In this document: positions 1 through 5,837 of the stretch, in pieces
Layout: every line of letters starts with the position of its first letter
How positions within the stretch are numbered: position 1 is the first letter of the stretch
Source: Fimbriimonadales bacterium
GTDB taxonomy: Bacteria; Armatimonadota; Fimbriimonadia; Fimbriimonadales; GBS-DC
Assembly: GCA_025060055.1 (NCBI GenBank)
Contig: JANXCK010000273.1
Span: 1-11,187 of the forward strand
Direction of reading: 5' to 3'
Length of the DNA stretch: 11,187 bases
Notes under the pieces: model-generated
Databases searched by the model: none
Seen by the model: only the letters and a program-made list of their open reading frames with translations
Told to the model about the DNA's origin: nothing
Position numbers and translations under genes: made by a program

Positions 1-48
1 ACAACACCAAGCTCCACTCTAAGGCTGAGACTTCCAAGCCACAGACCA

Positions 49-82
49 CCTCTCAGCAGAGAGGAGCGCGCTGGGGAGGTGA
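49..82 (+). promoter_or_regulatory. Hairpin and ribosome binding site upstream of the first prepilin-like gene
   Basis: A strong Shine-Dalgarno stretch, GGGGAGGTGA at 73-82, lies 3 bases before the ATG at 86 and fixes that start. Just upstream is a perfect 6-bp hairpin: CCTCTC (49-54), loop AGCA, GAGAGG (59-64). The sequence CACCTC at 47-52 overlaps the hairpin's left arm and is also exactly complementary to GAGGTG (76-81) in the ribosome binding site, so two mutually exclusive folds can be drawn. The pairing is seen in the sequence; a regulatory role is inference. Confidence 0.5.
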
Positions 83-85
83 ACG

Positions 86-931
86 ATGAGGCTGCGCGGC
101 TTTACGCTGATCGAGCTGCTTGTCGTGATCGCCATCATCGCAATTTTGTCGGCGCTGCTGTTCCCTGTGTTTGCGCAAGCACGCGACAAGGCACGCCAGA
201 CGATGTGCTTGAGCAACAATAAGCAGGTTGGCTTGGCAGCGATGATGTACCTGCAAGACTACGAAGAGACCTATCCCCTCGCAGAAAACCAGCTCTTCCC
301 AATGCCTGGCTTTTGTGGGGGTGGCTACGAGGGCGAATGCACCTCCATCGGGTTCCTGTATTGGCTGCAGCCGTATTCCAAGAACAATCTCTACTCGCGC
401 TGTCCGAACGCGAAGCAGATTGTGCGTCCCGATACGCGCACGGGACGGCGGCTGCTTTGCGAGGGGCGCATCGGGTATGGAGCGGCGTATCCTTCCCCGA
501 TGGGGTTCGCTCGAACCTGCGGGAACCAACCTTTCATCTCGCCGCCCAGTCGCGCAATTGCGAACCTCACCGCACCTGCCAGCCATGTGCTGGTGATGGA
601 CGCCGTGCCTTCGGGTCAGCAGAGCTACGACTTATGGAGCCGTGATGGATTCCACATGAACGTCGTCCATTCGCCGTTTTTGATTGCGGAGTGGCAGCAT
701 TATCGGTTGGCGGGTGCGCCCAGCGTGCCGATTGGCTTCCACCAGCGCCCACACGGACGCCATGCACGGCAAGTGGTGGTCACCTACGCCGACGGGCACA
801 CGAAGGTCACGCCGTTCGAGGCACTGTACGGCTTGCCTGAAAGCGAATGCGAGCGCGAGAACTACACCTTCTGCTCCCGCCTGAGCTACACGCGCACGCA
901 GCGTCCCGACCTGTGGGAAAAGTGGGATTAA
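86..931 (+). CDS. Prepilin-like protein with N-terminal methylation motif and H-X9-DG motif
   Basis: 281 residues. The N-terminus has a type IV prepilin / type II pseudopilin signal: short basic leader MRLRG, predicted cleavage between Gly5 and Phe6, Glu at position +5 (Glu10), then a hydrophobic helix to about residue 30. LFPVFAQARDKARQ follows, the form seen in many Armatimonadota proteins. Near the C-terminus, His226 and Asp236-Gly237 form an exact H-X9-DG motif, known from prepilin-processing-associated proteins of Planctomycetes and Armatimonadota. The family is probably exported through a pilin/type II-like route and anchored by the N-terminal helix; the function of individual members is unknown. 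Several cysteines (residues 41, 77, 85, 106, 125, 145) suggest disulfides outside the cytoplasm. The ATG is fixed by a strong ribosome binding site. A second member of the family follows 28 bases after the stop. Family call is confident; biological role is not known. Confidence 0.9.
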   Translation: MRLRGFTLIELLVVIAIIAILSALLFPVFAQARDKARQTMCLSNNKQVGLAAMMYLQDYEETYPLAENQLFPMPGFCGGGYEGECTSIGFLYWLQPYSKNNLYSRCPNAKQIVRPDTRTGRRLLCEGRIGYGAAYPSPMGFARTCGNQPFISPPSRAIANLTAPASHVLVMDAVPSGQQSYDLWSRDGFHMNVVHSPFLIAEWQHYRLAGAPSVPIGFHQRPHGRHARQVVVTYADGHTKVTPFEALYGLPESECERENYTFCSRLSYTRTQRPDLWEKWD

Positions 932-946
932 GTAAGCAGGCTGGGC

Positions 947-952
947 TACAAT
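947..952 (+). promoter_or_regulatory. Candidate -10 box (TACAAT) just upstream of a GTG start
   Basis: TACAAT ends 7 bases before the GTG at 960, so transcription would begin at or next to the start codon, giving a leaderless mRNA. There is no Shine-Dalgarno sequence in the 28-base gap and no good -35 box at 16-18 bases spacing. The same hexamer sits at nearly the same distance from the peptidase start at 2620. Promoter function is inferred. Confidence 0.45.
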
Positions 953-959
953 AAAAAGC

Positions 960-1646
960 GTGGTAAGAGGCTCTCTTGCCTTCACGCTGGTGGAGCTGCT
1001 CGTTGCCATCGCCATCGTTGCGATCCTGGCAGCGATTCTGTTTCCTGTGTTTGCACAGGCGCGTGAGAGTGCGCGGCAGAGCGTGTGCGCTCAGAACCTG
1101 CGCCAAGTCGGGCAGGCGTTCTGGATGTACTTGCACGATTACGACGAGCGCATGCCCGACCGACGCGACCTGAAGCGCACGCTGGGCTATCGCCCATGGA
1201 GCAGCTGGCCCCCGTCCGACCCACGCTGCGGCTGGGCGGGCATAGTGCTGGAACCCTACACGCGCGACTGGAGCCTTTGGAACTGCCCCAGCGTCGCGAG
1301 CAGTGTGCTGGGCGAAGCTGTTCAGGTGAAGCAGAGCGTCGATTCTCAAAGAGCGACGCGCTACTGGATGTGGCGGTTCGACCGCCTCGACGAGCCGACG
1401 CCGCCCGATAACTTCTGGGGCAAGACACCTGACCAAGCGGTTGCCGACCTGCAGGCAAACCCCAGTCCGTTCTACCCGCGCCCCGAAGGCATCAGCGATG
1501 TAGAACTGACAGTAGACCCCTACTTCCCGCGCACCATCGGCACGGTGGAACCTGCCTTGCGCGGGCGAGCTGTGCATCGGGGCGGGCGTAATCGGCTGTT
1601 TCTGGACGGGCGCGTCCAGTGGCTGCGCGACATCCGAACGGACTAA
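960..1646 (+). CDS. Second prepilin-like H-X9-DG protein (GTG start)
   Basis: 228 residues. It resembles its upstream neighbour: a short leader with Ala7 rather than Gly before the predicted cleavage at Phe8, Glu12 at position +5, a hydrophobic helix to about residue 29, then LFPVFAQARESARQSVCAQNLRQVG. The C-terminus carries His206 and Asp216-Gly217, again exactly H-X9-DG. The middle regions of the two proteins are not obviously alike, so this is an old tandem pair or family expansion rather than a recent duplication. Start: GTG at 960 is the only start codon that keeps a normal short prepilin leader; the frame is open back to a stop at 933-935 but has no better start. Ala at the -1 cleavage position is tolerated by some prepilin peptidases but is less usual. 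Likely exported and anchored by the N-terminal helix; role unknown. Confidence 0.87.
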   Translation: MVRGSLAFTLVELLVAIAIVAILAAILFPVFAQARESARQSVCAQNLRQVGQAFWMYLHDYDERMPDRRDLKRTLGYRPWSSWPPSDPRCGWAGIVLEPYTRDWSLWNCPSVASSVLGEAVQVKQSVDSQRATRYWMWRFDRLDEPTPPDNFWGKTPDQAVADLQANPSPFYPRPEGISDVELTVDPYFPRTIGTVEPALRGRAVHRGGRNRLFLDGRVQWLRDIRTD

Positions 1647-1678
1647 CCCGCGTTGCATTTGCCGCAAGGAATATGGAA

Positions 1679-1696
1679 CACCTCTCCTGAGGTGAG
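1679..1696 (+). promoter_or_regulatory. Hairpin that includes the ribosome binding site
   Basis: CACCTC (1679-1684), a TCCT loop, and GAGGTG (1689-1694) form a perfect 6-bp stem. The right arm is the Shine-Dalgarno sequence GAGGTGAG (1689-1696), 5 bases before the ATG at 1702, so the hairpin would mask it. The left arm lies in CACCTCTC (1679-1686), an 8-mer also present at 47-54 in front of the first gene. The structure is direct from sequence; control of translation is inference. Confidence 0.5.
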
Positions 1697-1701
1697 AATC
1701 C

Positions 1702-2352
1702 ATGCAACGCTGGACAACTCTGCCCTTGCTAAGCTTACTGGTGCTCTCAAGTGCCATGGGAATTCCTGAAACGGTGGTGTTTAGCCCCACAGCCAACCGG
1801 AACCAGCCACGCTCGCTCTGTCTGGCGACAGAGCAGTATGGCGTACCTCGCTCCTACAGTCAAACGCGGACGCGCTGCCTCTACACCCAGCTGACGCTGA
1901 CGGAGCGGTTCGATTTAGGCGCGGACTTCGTAGGGCTGGACAATAATCAGTCGCGTCAGACCTTGCTGAACGCGCGATTCGTGTTAATGCCCGAATCGCA
2001 GCGCTTGCCGGGAATTGCATTAGGCGCACTCAACATCGCAGAGGATGCAAAACCCACCTTCTACTTGGTAGGTACGCGAACCACCTCATTCGGTCGATTC
2101 CACTTAGGCGCGTATCGGCAGGGCAATCGGACGGGCTGGAGCGCAGCGTATCAGGCGTCGCTCCCGCTCGGTGTCGATGTTGCAGTGGAGTATTTCAGGC
2201 TTCCCGACGGCGTGGCATACACAAGTCTCGGCGCAGGGCGACAGCTGAATAGCGCTCTGTACCTCTACACTTACTACTCCCGCCACAGTCAAACACGCGA
2301 TGGCGACCTGTTCGGTGTCTATTTAGCGTTCACGCCGATTCGGCTTTTCTGA
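1702..2352 (+). CDS. Small secreted, probable outer-membrane beta-barrel protein
   Basis: 216 residues. Residues 1 to about 20 form a Sec signal peptide (basic start, Leu-rich core, SSAMG end). The rest is rich in alternating hydrophobic/polar stretches with many Tyr, Thr, Gly and Arg and no membrane helices, for example the runs around residues 85-97, 105-111, 118-138, 146-164 and 184-192. It ends YLAFTPIRLF, with a terminal Phe, the usual C-terminal signal of outer-membrane barrels recognised by the BAM complex. Cys40 and Cys59 could form a periplasmic disulfide. I do not recognise a named family; the barrel call is inferred from composition, signal peptide and terminal Phe. The start is fixed by GAGGTGAG 5 bases upstream. 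It lies 55 bases after the second prepilin-like gene and could be a separate unit. Confidence 0.7.
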   Translation: MQRWTTLPLLSLLVLSSAMGIPETVVFSPTANRNQPRSLCLATEQYGVPRSYSQTRTRCLYTQLTLTERFDLGADFVGLDNNQSRQTLLNARFVLMPESQRLPGIALGALNIAEDAKPTFYLVGTRTTSFGRFHLGAYRQGNRTGWSAAYQASLPLGVDVAVEYFRLPDGVAYTSLGAGRQLNSALYLYTYYSRHSQTRDGDLFGVYLAFTPIRLF

Positions 2353-2390
2353 GTTCATCTGGTAGGGGAACTGCCTGGAAACCCCACCGC

Positions 2391-2567
2391 GTAGCGTCGG
2401 CGTCCGTGCCGACGGGCGCGTGGCTTGGACAGTCGTGTCCAAGCAGCACCGCACGGACAGGACTGTCCGTGCTACAAGTGGCTTGGACAATCGTGTCCAA
2501 GCAGCAACGCACGGGCACGGACAGGACTGTCCGTGCCACGAGAGCGTCGGCGCGACGCCGATACTAC
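2391..2567 (+). repeat. 177-bp compound palindromic element with imperfect terminal inverted repeats
   Basis: This fills most of the gap between the barrel gene and the peptidase. Two palindrome types alternate. Type A has arms GCTTGGACA and TGTCCAAGC around 4 bases: copies at 2423-2444 and 2481-2502. Type B has arms GCACGGACAG and CTGTCCGTGC around GA: copies at 2451-2472 and 2515-2536, the second extended by one pair to 2514-2537. The outer ends match in inverted orientation: GTAGCGTCGGCGTC at 2391-2404 against GACGCCGATACTAC at 2554-2567 read on the other strand, 12 of 14 positions. The left end folds on itself (CGTCGGC / GCCGACG), and TCGGCG-CGA-CGCCGA lies near the right end. No open frame inside looks real. 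Most likely a non-coding mobile or REP/MITE-like element; it may also act as a terminator or mRNA stabiliser. Confidence 0.8.
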
Positions 2568-2607
2568 AAAGACCTGCCCACGTCCTCAAGCAGTCTCGTG
2601 GCGGGGG

Positions 2608-2613
2608 TACAAT
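2608..2613 (+). promoter_or_regulatory. Candidate -10 box (TACAAT) of the peptidase-cupin operon
   Basis: TACAAT ends 6 bases before the ATG at 2620, so the transcript would start close to or at the ATG. No convincing -35 box is visible. GGGGG at 2603-2607 lies 12 bases from the ATG, too far for a good Shine-Dalgarno. The position supports 2620 as the true start and suggests a leaderless mRNA. Confidence 0.5.
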
Positions 2614-2619
2614 ACTGCT

Positions 2620-4212
2620 ATGAGACGCCTGCTGTTGCTAAGCCTGAGCCTGCTGTTGTTTTGGGGATGGGCAGAGCGCCCACTGTGGATGAGCCGCGCG
2701 GAGACCATCACACCAAGCGACCTGCAGGCGCATCTGGAGTTCATCGCTTCAGACGAACTGGAAGGACGCGACACGCCTTCACGCGGGCTGGATATTGCGG
2801 GGCTGTATATCGTGTCGCATTTGCGACGCTGGGGCATAAAACCTGCTGGCGAGAACGGCACCTATTATCAGACGCTCCGCTTCCGCTACGACACTGTCAA
2901 CACCGCCGAGACACGCATCCAAGTTGGGGAACGCACTTTTGAGTACGGGGTGGGCTTCGTTGCGCGCCCTGTTGCGCTCAACGTCACCGCGTCGCTGGTG
3001 TACGTGGGACATGGCTGGTCAAACCCTCAGCAGGGCGTTGACCCATATGCAGGGTATGAGGTGCGGGGCAAGGTGCTGGTAGTGCAGGCGGGCTACCCAA
3101 AAGAGGTGGTGCAGTTGGGGCTGGACAAGGCGGAGGCGGCGGGCTGGCGTTCGCCTGAGCAGAACGCCCAGCAAAGAGGCGCTCTCGCCATCCTGCGCAT
3201 CGACCCATCCGATATGGATCGCTTGGAGCGTATCGCACGCGCATGGAGCCAGCGTCGCAGTGTGGAAGGTCTGCGGGAAGCGAGTGCGGTTCCCCTGATT
3301 GTCGCCTCCCAAGCGCTGCTGGAAGCGATTTTCACAGGCGAGGCGGTCTCGGCAGCGGAACTCATCCGCCGCGCAAATGAAGGCGAACCCGCTCCCACCT
3401 TCGCGCTCAGCCCCGATAAGCAGATTCGCATCAACCTGAGTGTGCGCACACAACAAGAGGTGGCACGCAGCGTGATTGGCGTGATTGAGGGAGCTGATCC
3501 TGCCCTGAAGCACGAGTATGTGTCCATCGGGGCGCACTTAGACCATGTGGGCGTGGCGCGCAGCGGCGAGGGCAGCATGCGTATTTACAACGGCGCTGAC
3601 GACAACGGCTCAGGCTGCGTCGCGCTGATGGAAATCGCCGAAGCGTTCGCCACAGGACCCCGCCCCAAACGCTCCATACTGTTGCTTTGGTACGCGGGCG
3701 AGGAAAAGGGCTTGCTCGGCTCGCGCCTGTTCGTGGAGCAGCCCACCGTGCCCTTGCAAAACATCATCGTGAATATCAACTTGGACATGGTCGGGCGCAG
3801 CAAGCAACCTAACGACACCGACCCACGCAACCGCTACCTTTCGGGTCCGAACGAAGTGTATGTCATCGGTCCGAACGTTGCCAGCCCCGACTTGGGTAGA
3901 TGGCTCAACACAGTGAACGACCAGTACCTGAAAATGACGCTCAACCCGATGTACGACTCGCTGAACCACCCTGAACAGCTCTATTTTCGCAGCGACCACT
4001 ACAGCTTCGTGAGCAAGGGTATCCCCGCCGTCTTCTTCTTCACGGGCTTGCACGCCGACTACCATCAGGTCACCGACACCGTTGAGAAGATCGATTTTGA
4101 AAAGATGGCGCGTGTGGCGCGGACAGTGTTCGGGCTGGCGTGGGAGCTGGCGGACGCGCCTGAACGCCCAGCGCGAGTGGATGTGAGCAACTTATTACGG
4201 CAACGGGAATGA
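2620..4212 (+). CDS. M28-family zinc aminopeptidase, exported
   Basis: 530 residues. A signal peptide or N-terminal anchor covers residues 1-18 (MRRLLLLSLSLLLFWGWA). Residues about 120-250 look like a PA-type insert (HGWSNPQQGVDPYAGYEVRGKV), common in this family. The catalytic domain at about 285-510 carries the M28 two-zinc ligand set: His306 in AHLDH, bridging Asp327 in GADDNGSG, catalytic Glu361 and zinc ligand Glu362 in AGEEKG, Asp389 in NLDMVG and His482 in DYHQ. Expected role: removal of N-terminal amino acids from peptides in the periplasm or at the cell surface for nutrient recovery. The frame stays open upstream to 2425, but that stretch translates the palindromic repeats; ATG 2620 gives a clean signal peptide and sits right after a -10 box. 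The stop overlaps the next start as ATGA, so the cupin gene is probably translationally coupled. Exact substrate unknown. Confidence 0.93.
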   Translation: MRRLLLLSLSLLLFWGWAERPLWMSRAETITPSDLQAHLEFIASDELEGRDTPSRGLDIAGLYIVSHLRRWGIKPAGENGTYYQTLRFRYDTVNTAETRIQVGERTFEYGVGFVARPVALNVTASLVYVGHGWSNPQQGVDPYAGYEVRGKVLVVQAGYPKEVVQLGLDKAEAAGWRSPEQNAQQRGALAILRIDPSDMDRLERIARAWSQRRSVEGLREASAVPLIVASQALLEAIFTGEAVSAAELIRRANEGEPAPTFALSPDKQIRINLSVRTQQEVARSVIGVIEGADPALKHEYVSIGAHLDHVGVARSGEGSMRIYNGADDNGSGCVALMEIAEAFATGPRPKRSILLLWYAGEEKGLLGSRLFVEQPTVPLQNIIVNINLDMVGRSKQPNDTDPRNRYLSGPNEVYVIGPNVASPDLGRWLNTVNDQYLKMTLNPMYDSLNHPEQLYFRSDHYSFVSKGIPAVFFFTGLHADYHQVTDTVEKIDFEKMARVARTVFGLAWELADAPERPARVDVSNLLRQRE

Positions 4213-4727
4213 AACCGAGTGCGGAAGCACTGGCGCAAGCAGCACAGGCGTTGCAGCAGGCGCTGCAACACCTGCACATTCCCTTCGACCCGACGCAGTT
4301 CCGTTGGGAAGGGGTTCTGCCTTTGGACTACAAAGAGCATGCGGGCGACGCGCGTGGCATGGGCTGGCGCGGCATAACGCGCTACAATCTTGGACGCCCG
4401 CCCTACATCGAGGCGCGGTTCGCCCTTCGCTACTTCGAGATTGAACCTGACGGCTACTCCAGTCTGGAGAAGCATGCGCATGTGCATCTGGTGGTGGTGA
4501 TTCGGGGGCGCGGGCGCGCTCTGGTGGGCAACCGCGTGTTCGAACTCAAGCCGTTCGATATCGTGTATGTTCCGCCGAACACGCCCCATCGCTGGGTCAA
4601 TCCGTACCGCGAGCTGTTCGGGTTCCTGTGCCCTGTGGATGCCGAGCGCGATAAGCCGCAGCCCATTTCAGAAGCCGAATGGCAAGCACTGCGGGCGAAC
4701 CCTGAGACGGCTCCGTATGTATTTTAG
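4209..4727 (+). CDS. Cupin-domain protein
   Basis: 172 residues, no signal peptide, so cytoplasmic. Residues about 65-140 form one cupin barrel. Motif 1 is at 82-101 with histidines at 89, 91 and 93 (KHAHVH); the glutamate usual later in motif 1 is replaced by a hydrophobic residue in LVVVIRG. Motif 2 (residues 116-131, FDIVYVPPNTPHRWVN) has His127. The His residues can still bind a metal; whether it is an enzyme or a small-molecule sensor cannot be read from the sequence. The first 60 residues are an Ala/Gln-rich helix and a segment I do not recognise. The ATG overlaps the peptidase stop (ATGA, 4209-4212) and has no strong ribosome binding site, pointing to coupling. Its TAG overlaps the stop codon of the convergent FtsB-like gene. 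Substrate unknown. Confidence 0.85.
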   Translation: MKPSAEALAQAAQALQQALQHLHIPFDPTQFRWEGVLPLDYKEHAGDARGMGWRGITRYNLGRPPYIEARFALRYFEIEPDGYSSLEKHAHVHLVVVIRGRGRALVGNRVFELKPFDIVYVPPNTPHRWVNPYRELFGFLCPVDAERDKPQPISEAEWQALRANPETAPYVF

Positions 4728-5011
4728 GGGTCGATGCGCAGCGGTTCCTCGCCCTTGCGAATCCAGCCGCGCTGCCGCATGAGCGACTCGCGTCCCAAGT
4801 CGGTCTGCACGCGCTGCAGCTCCTGCTGCAGGGCGCGCTCCTGCTGACGAAGCGTCTGCAACTTCTGCTCCAGCTGTGCCGTTTCCGTGCGCAGTTGACG
4901 CCATTGGCTCAGCCGCAATACTGTGCGCGGCGTAATGCTCGCCACCAAAAACGCCGCGCCGAGCCAGAGCGCGAGGCTCCAGACCCACGAAAACCTCCCT
5001 GTGTGCGCCAT
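4724..5011 (-). CDS. DivIC/FtsB-like septum formation protein
   Basis: 95 residues with the layout of the FtsB/DivIC family: short cytoplasmic start, one membrane helix at about 9-27 (WVWSLALWLGAAFLVASIT), a coiled coil at about 33-72 rich in Leu, Gln, Glu and Arg, then the family's C-terminal signature ESLMRQRGWIRKGEEPL (75-91). In known systems this bitopic protein joins FtsL and FtsQ (DivIB) to activate septal cell-wall synthesis. It lies 55 bases downstream of the nuclease gene with a candidate -10 box in that gap, so it can be made from its own promoter or by read-through. GGAG (5019-5022 on the other strand) lies 7 bases before the ATG. Its stop codon overlaps the convergent cupin stop (4724-4727). 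Family call good; division role inferred. Confidence 0.83.
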   Translation of the reverse strand: MAHTGRFSWVWSLALWLGAAFLVASITPRTVLRLSQWRQLRTETAQLEQKLQTLRQQERALQQELQRVQTDLGRESLMRQRGWIRKGEEPLRIDP

Positions 5012-5031
5012 GTCTCCGCTCCGTTGCCTAA

Positions 5032-5037
5032 ACTATA
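5032..5037 (-). promoter_or_regulatory. Candidate -10 box (TATAGT) for the FtsB-like gene
   Basis: On the minus strand TATAGT lies 20 bases upstream of the ATG at 5011; a second AT-rich hexamer, TATACA, is at 5046-5051. TTGTAA further upstream could serve as a -35 element for the second box with a short 15-base spacer. These are the clearest promoter-like hexamers in an otherwise GC-rich gap, but strength is uncertain. Confidence 0.35.
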
Positions 5038-5066
5038 CCACAGGCTGTATAGAATTCCTGCGCCTT

Positions 5067-5837
5067 TTACAACCGATTGGGGAGCTTAAGCCCTAATCTG
5101 CGCAGGCATAGCTCCAAAAACTCGCACTCGGCGCATTCGGGAATCCATTCGGGGTTCAGAACCGCCCAGTCATCGTCCAGAATCTGCGCCACAAGCCGAT
5201 TCAGCAGCTCATGGAACTCGGTCAGCGTTGCTGTCTCAATCGGCACAGCTACCTTCTTGTTCGGGCGCAGGGCGTAGATCGCAATCCACAGGGGACGGTC
5301 AGGGTAATGCTCGTGCAGCAACAGGGCATAGCAGTGCAGCGCAAGGTCGTTGCGCACCTGCTCTTCGGTTACTTCCGCGCGTCCGCTTTTATAGTCGATA
5401 ATCTCCAGCGTGCCGTCGGGGTGTTCGTCCACGCGGTCGATGCGCCCCATCAGCACATAGCGTCCCATGTCGCGGCGCAGGGTGCGTTCGGTGAACAGCA
5501 CAACAGCGGCGGAAGGCTCCTGCACTTGCGCGTCGTAGTATTGTTGCACCAGCTCCAGCCCTGTTTGCTTGAACGCCTCGCTTTGCTGAGCGGTTTCGAA
5601 CCCCGCGTGGCTCCACAGCTGCTCTACCACTGCGCGAAATGCTTCGGGCGAGAGCCTGTCCGCGCCGCCCATGTTGTGAAAATACTCCAGCGCGCGATGC
5701 AGGTTCGAGCCGAACGCGAAGGCGGGGTTTGGGCGACGCAGCCACTTGCCGTAAGGCGTCATGTATGCCCAGTGATACTTGACTCGGCAGGTCAGGTAGG
5801 TGGTAAGCTTCGTCGGGCTGAAGATGGGTTTACGCAT
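5067..5837 (-). CDS. PD-(D/E)XK nuclease with Fe-S cysteines (RecB/Cas4-like family)
   Basis: 256 residues. It opens with the usual FSPTKLTTYLTC box, followed by AFGSNLHRALEYF with the conserved His47. The nuclease core is GRIDRVDE (Asp134) and EIIDYKSG (Asp148, Lys150), then a helix with LALHCYALLL, where many relatives have Gln-X3-Tyr. Cys17 together with Cys235, Cys238 and Cys244 (ECAECEFLELC) is the four-cysteine pattern that holds a 4Fe-4S cluster in AddB and Cas4 nucleases. It probably cuts DNA ends or flaps with divalent metal in the cytoplasm. There is no helicase domain, no CRISPR array and no cas gene in the window, so I prefer a stand-alone RecB-like nuclease over Cas4. Its ATG lies 8 bases inside the 3' end of the GAF gene and lacks a clear ribosome binding site, suggesting coupled translation. 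Confidence 0.88.
   Translation of the reverse strand: MRKPIFSPTKLTTYLTCRVKYHWAYMTPYGKWLRRPNPAFAFGSNLHRALEYFHNMGGADRLSPEAFRAVVEQLWSHAGFETAQQSEAFKQTGLELVQQYYDAQVQEPSAAVVLFTERTLRRDMGRYVLMGRIDRVDEHPDGTLEIIDYKSGRAEVTEEQVRNDLALHCYALLLHEHYPDRPLWIAIYALRPNKKVAVPIETATLTEFHELLNRLVAQILDDDWAVLNPEWIPECAECEFLELCLRRLGLKLPNRL

Noticed and set aside
807..1796. 329-codon open frame on the minus strand
   Set aside because: Antisense to the second prepilin-like gene and its flanks; no recognisable domain and typical of GC-rich mirror frames.
2423..2537. CRISPR-like array
   Set aside because: Only two A and two B palindromes alternate; there are no regular unique spacers and no cas genes. Palindromic repeats fit better.
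2425..2619. 65-residue N-terminal extension of the peptidase
   Set aside because: It translates the palindromic element and is Cys/Arg-rich nonsense; ATG 2620 gives a proper signal peptide behind a -10 box.
5067..5837. Cas4 identity for the nuclease
   Set aside because: The Fe-S cysteines and core motifs would fit, but there is no cas gene or array in view; a general RecB-like nuclease is the safer call.
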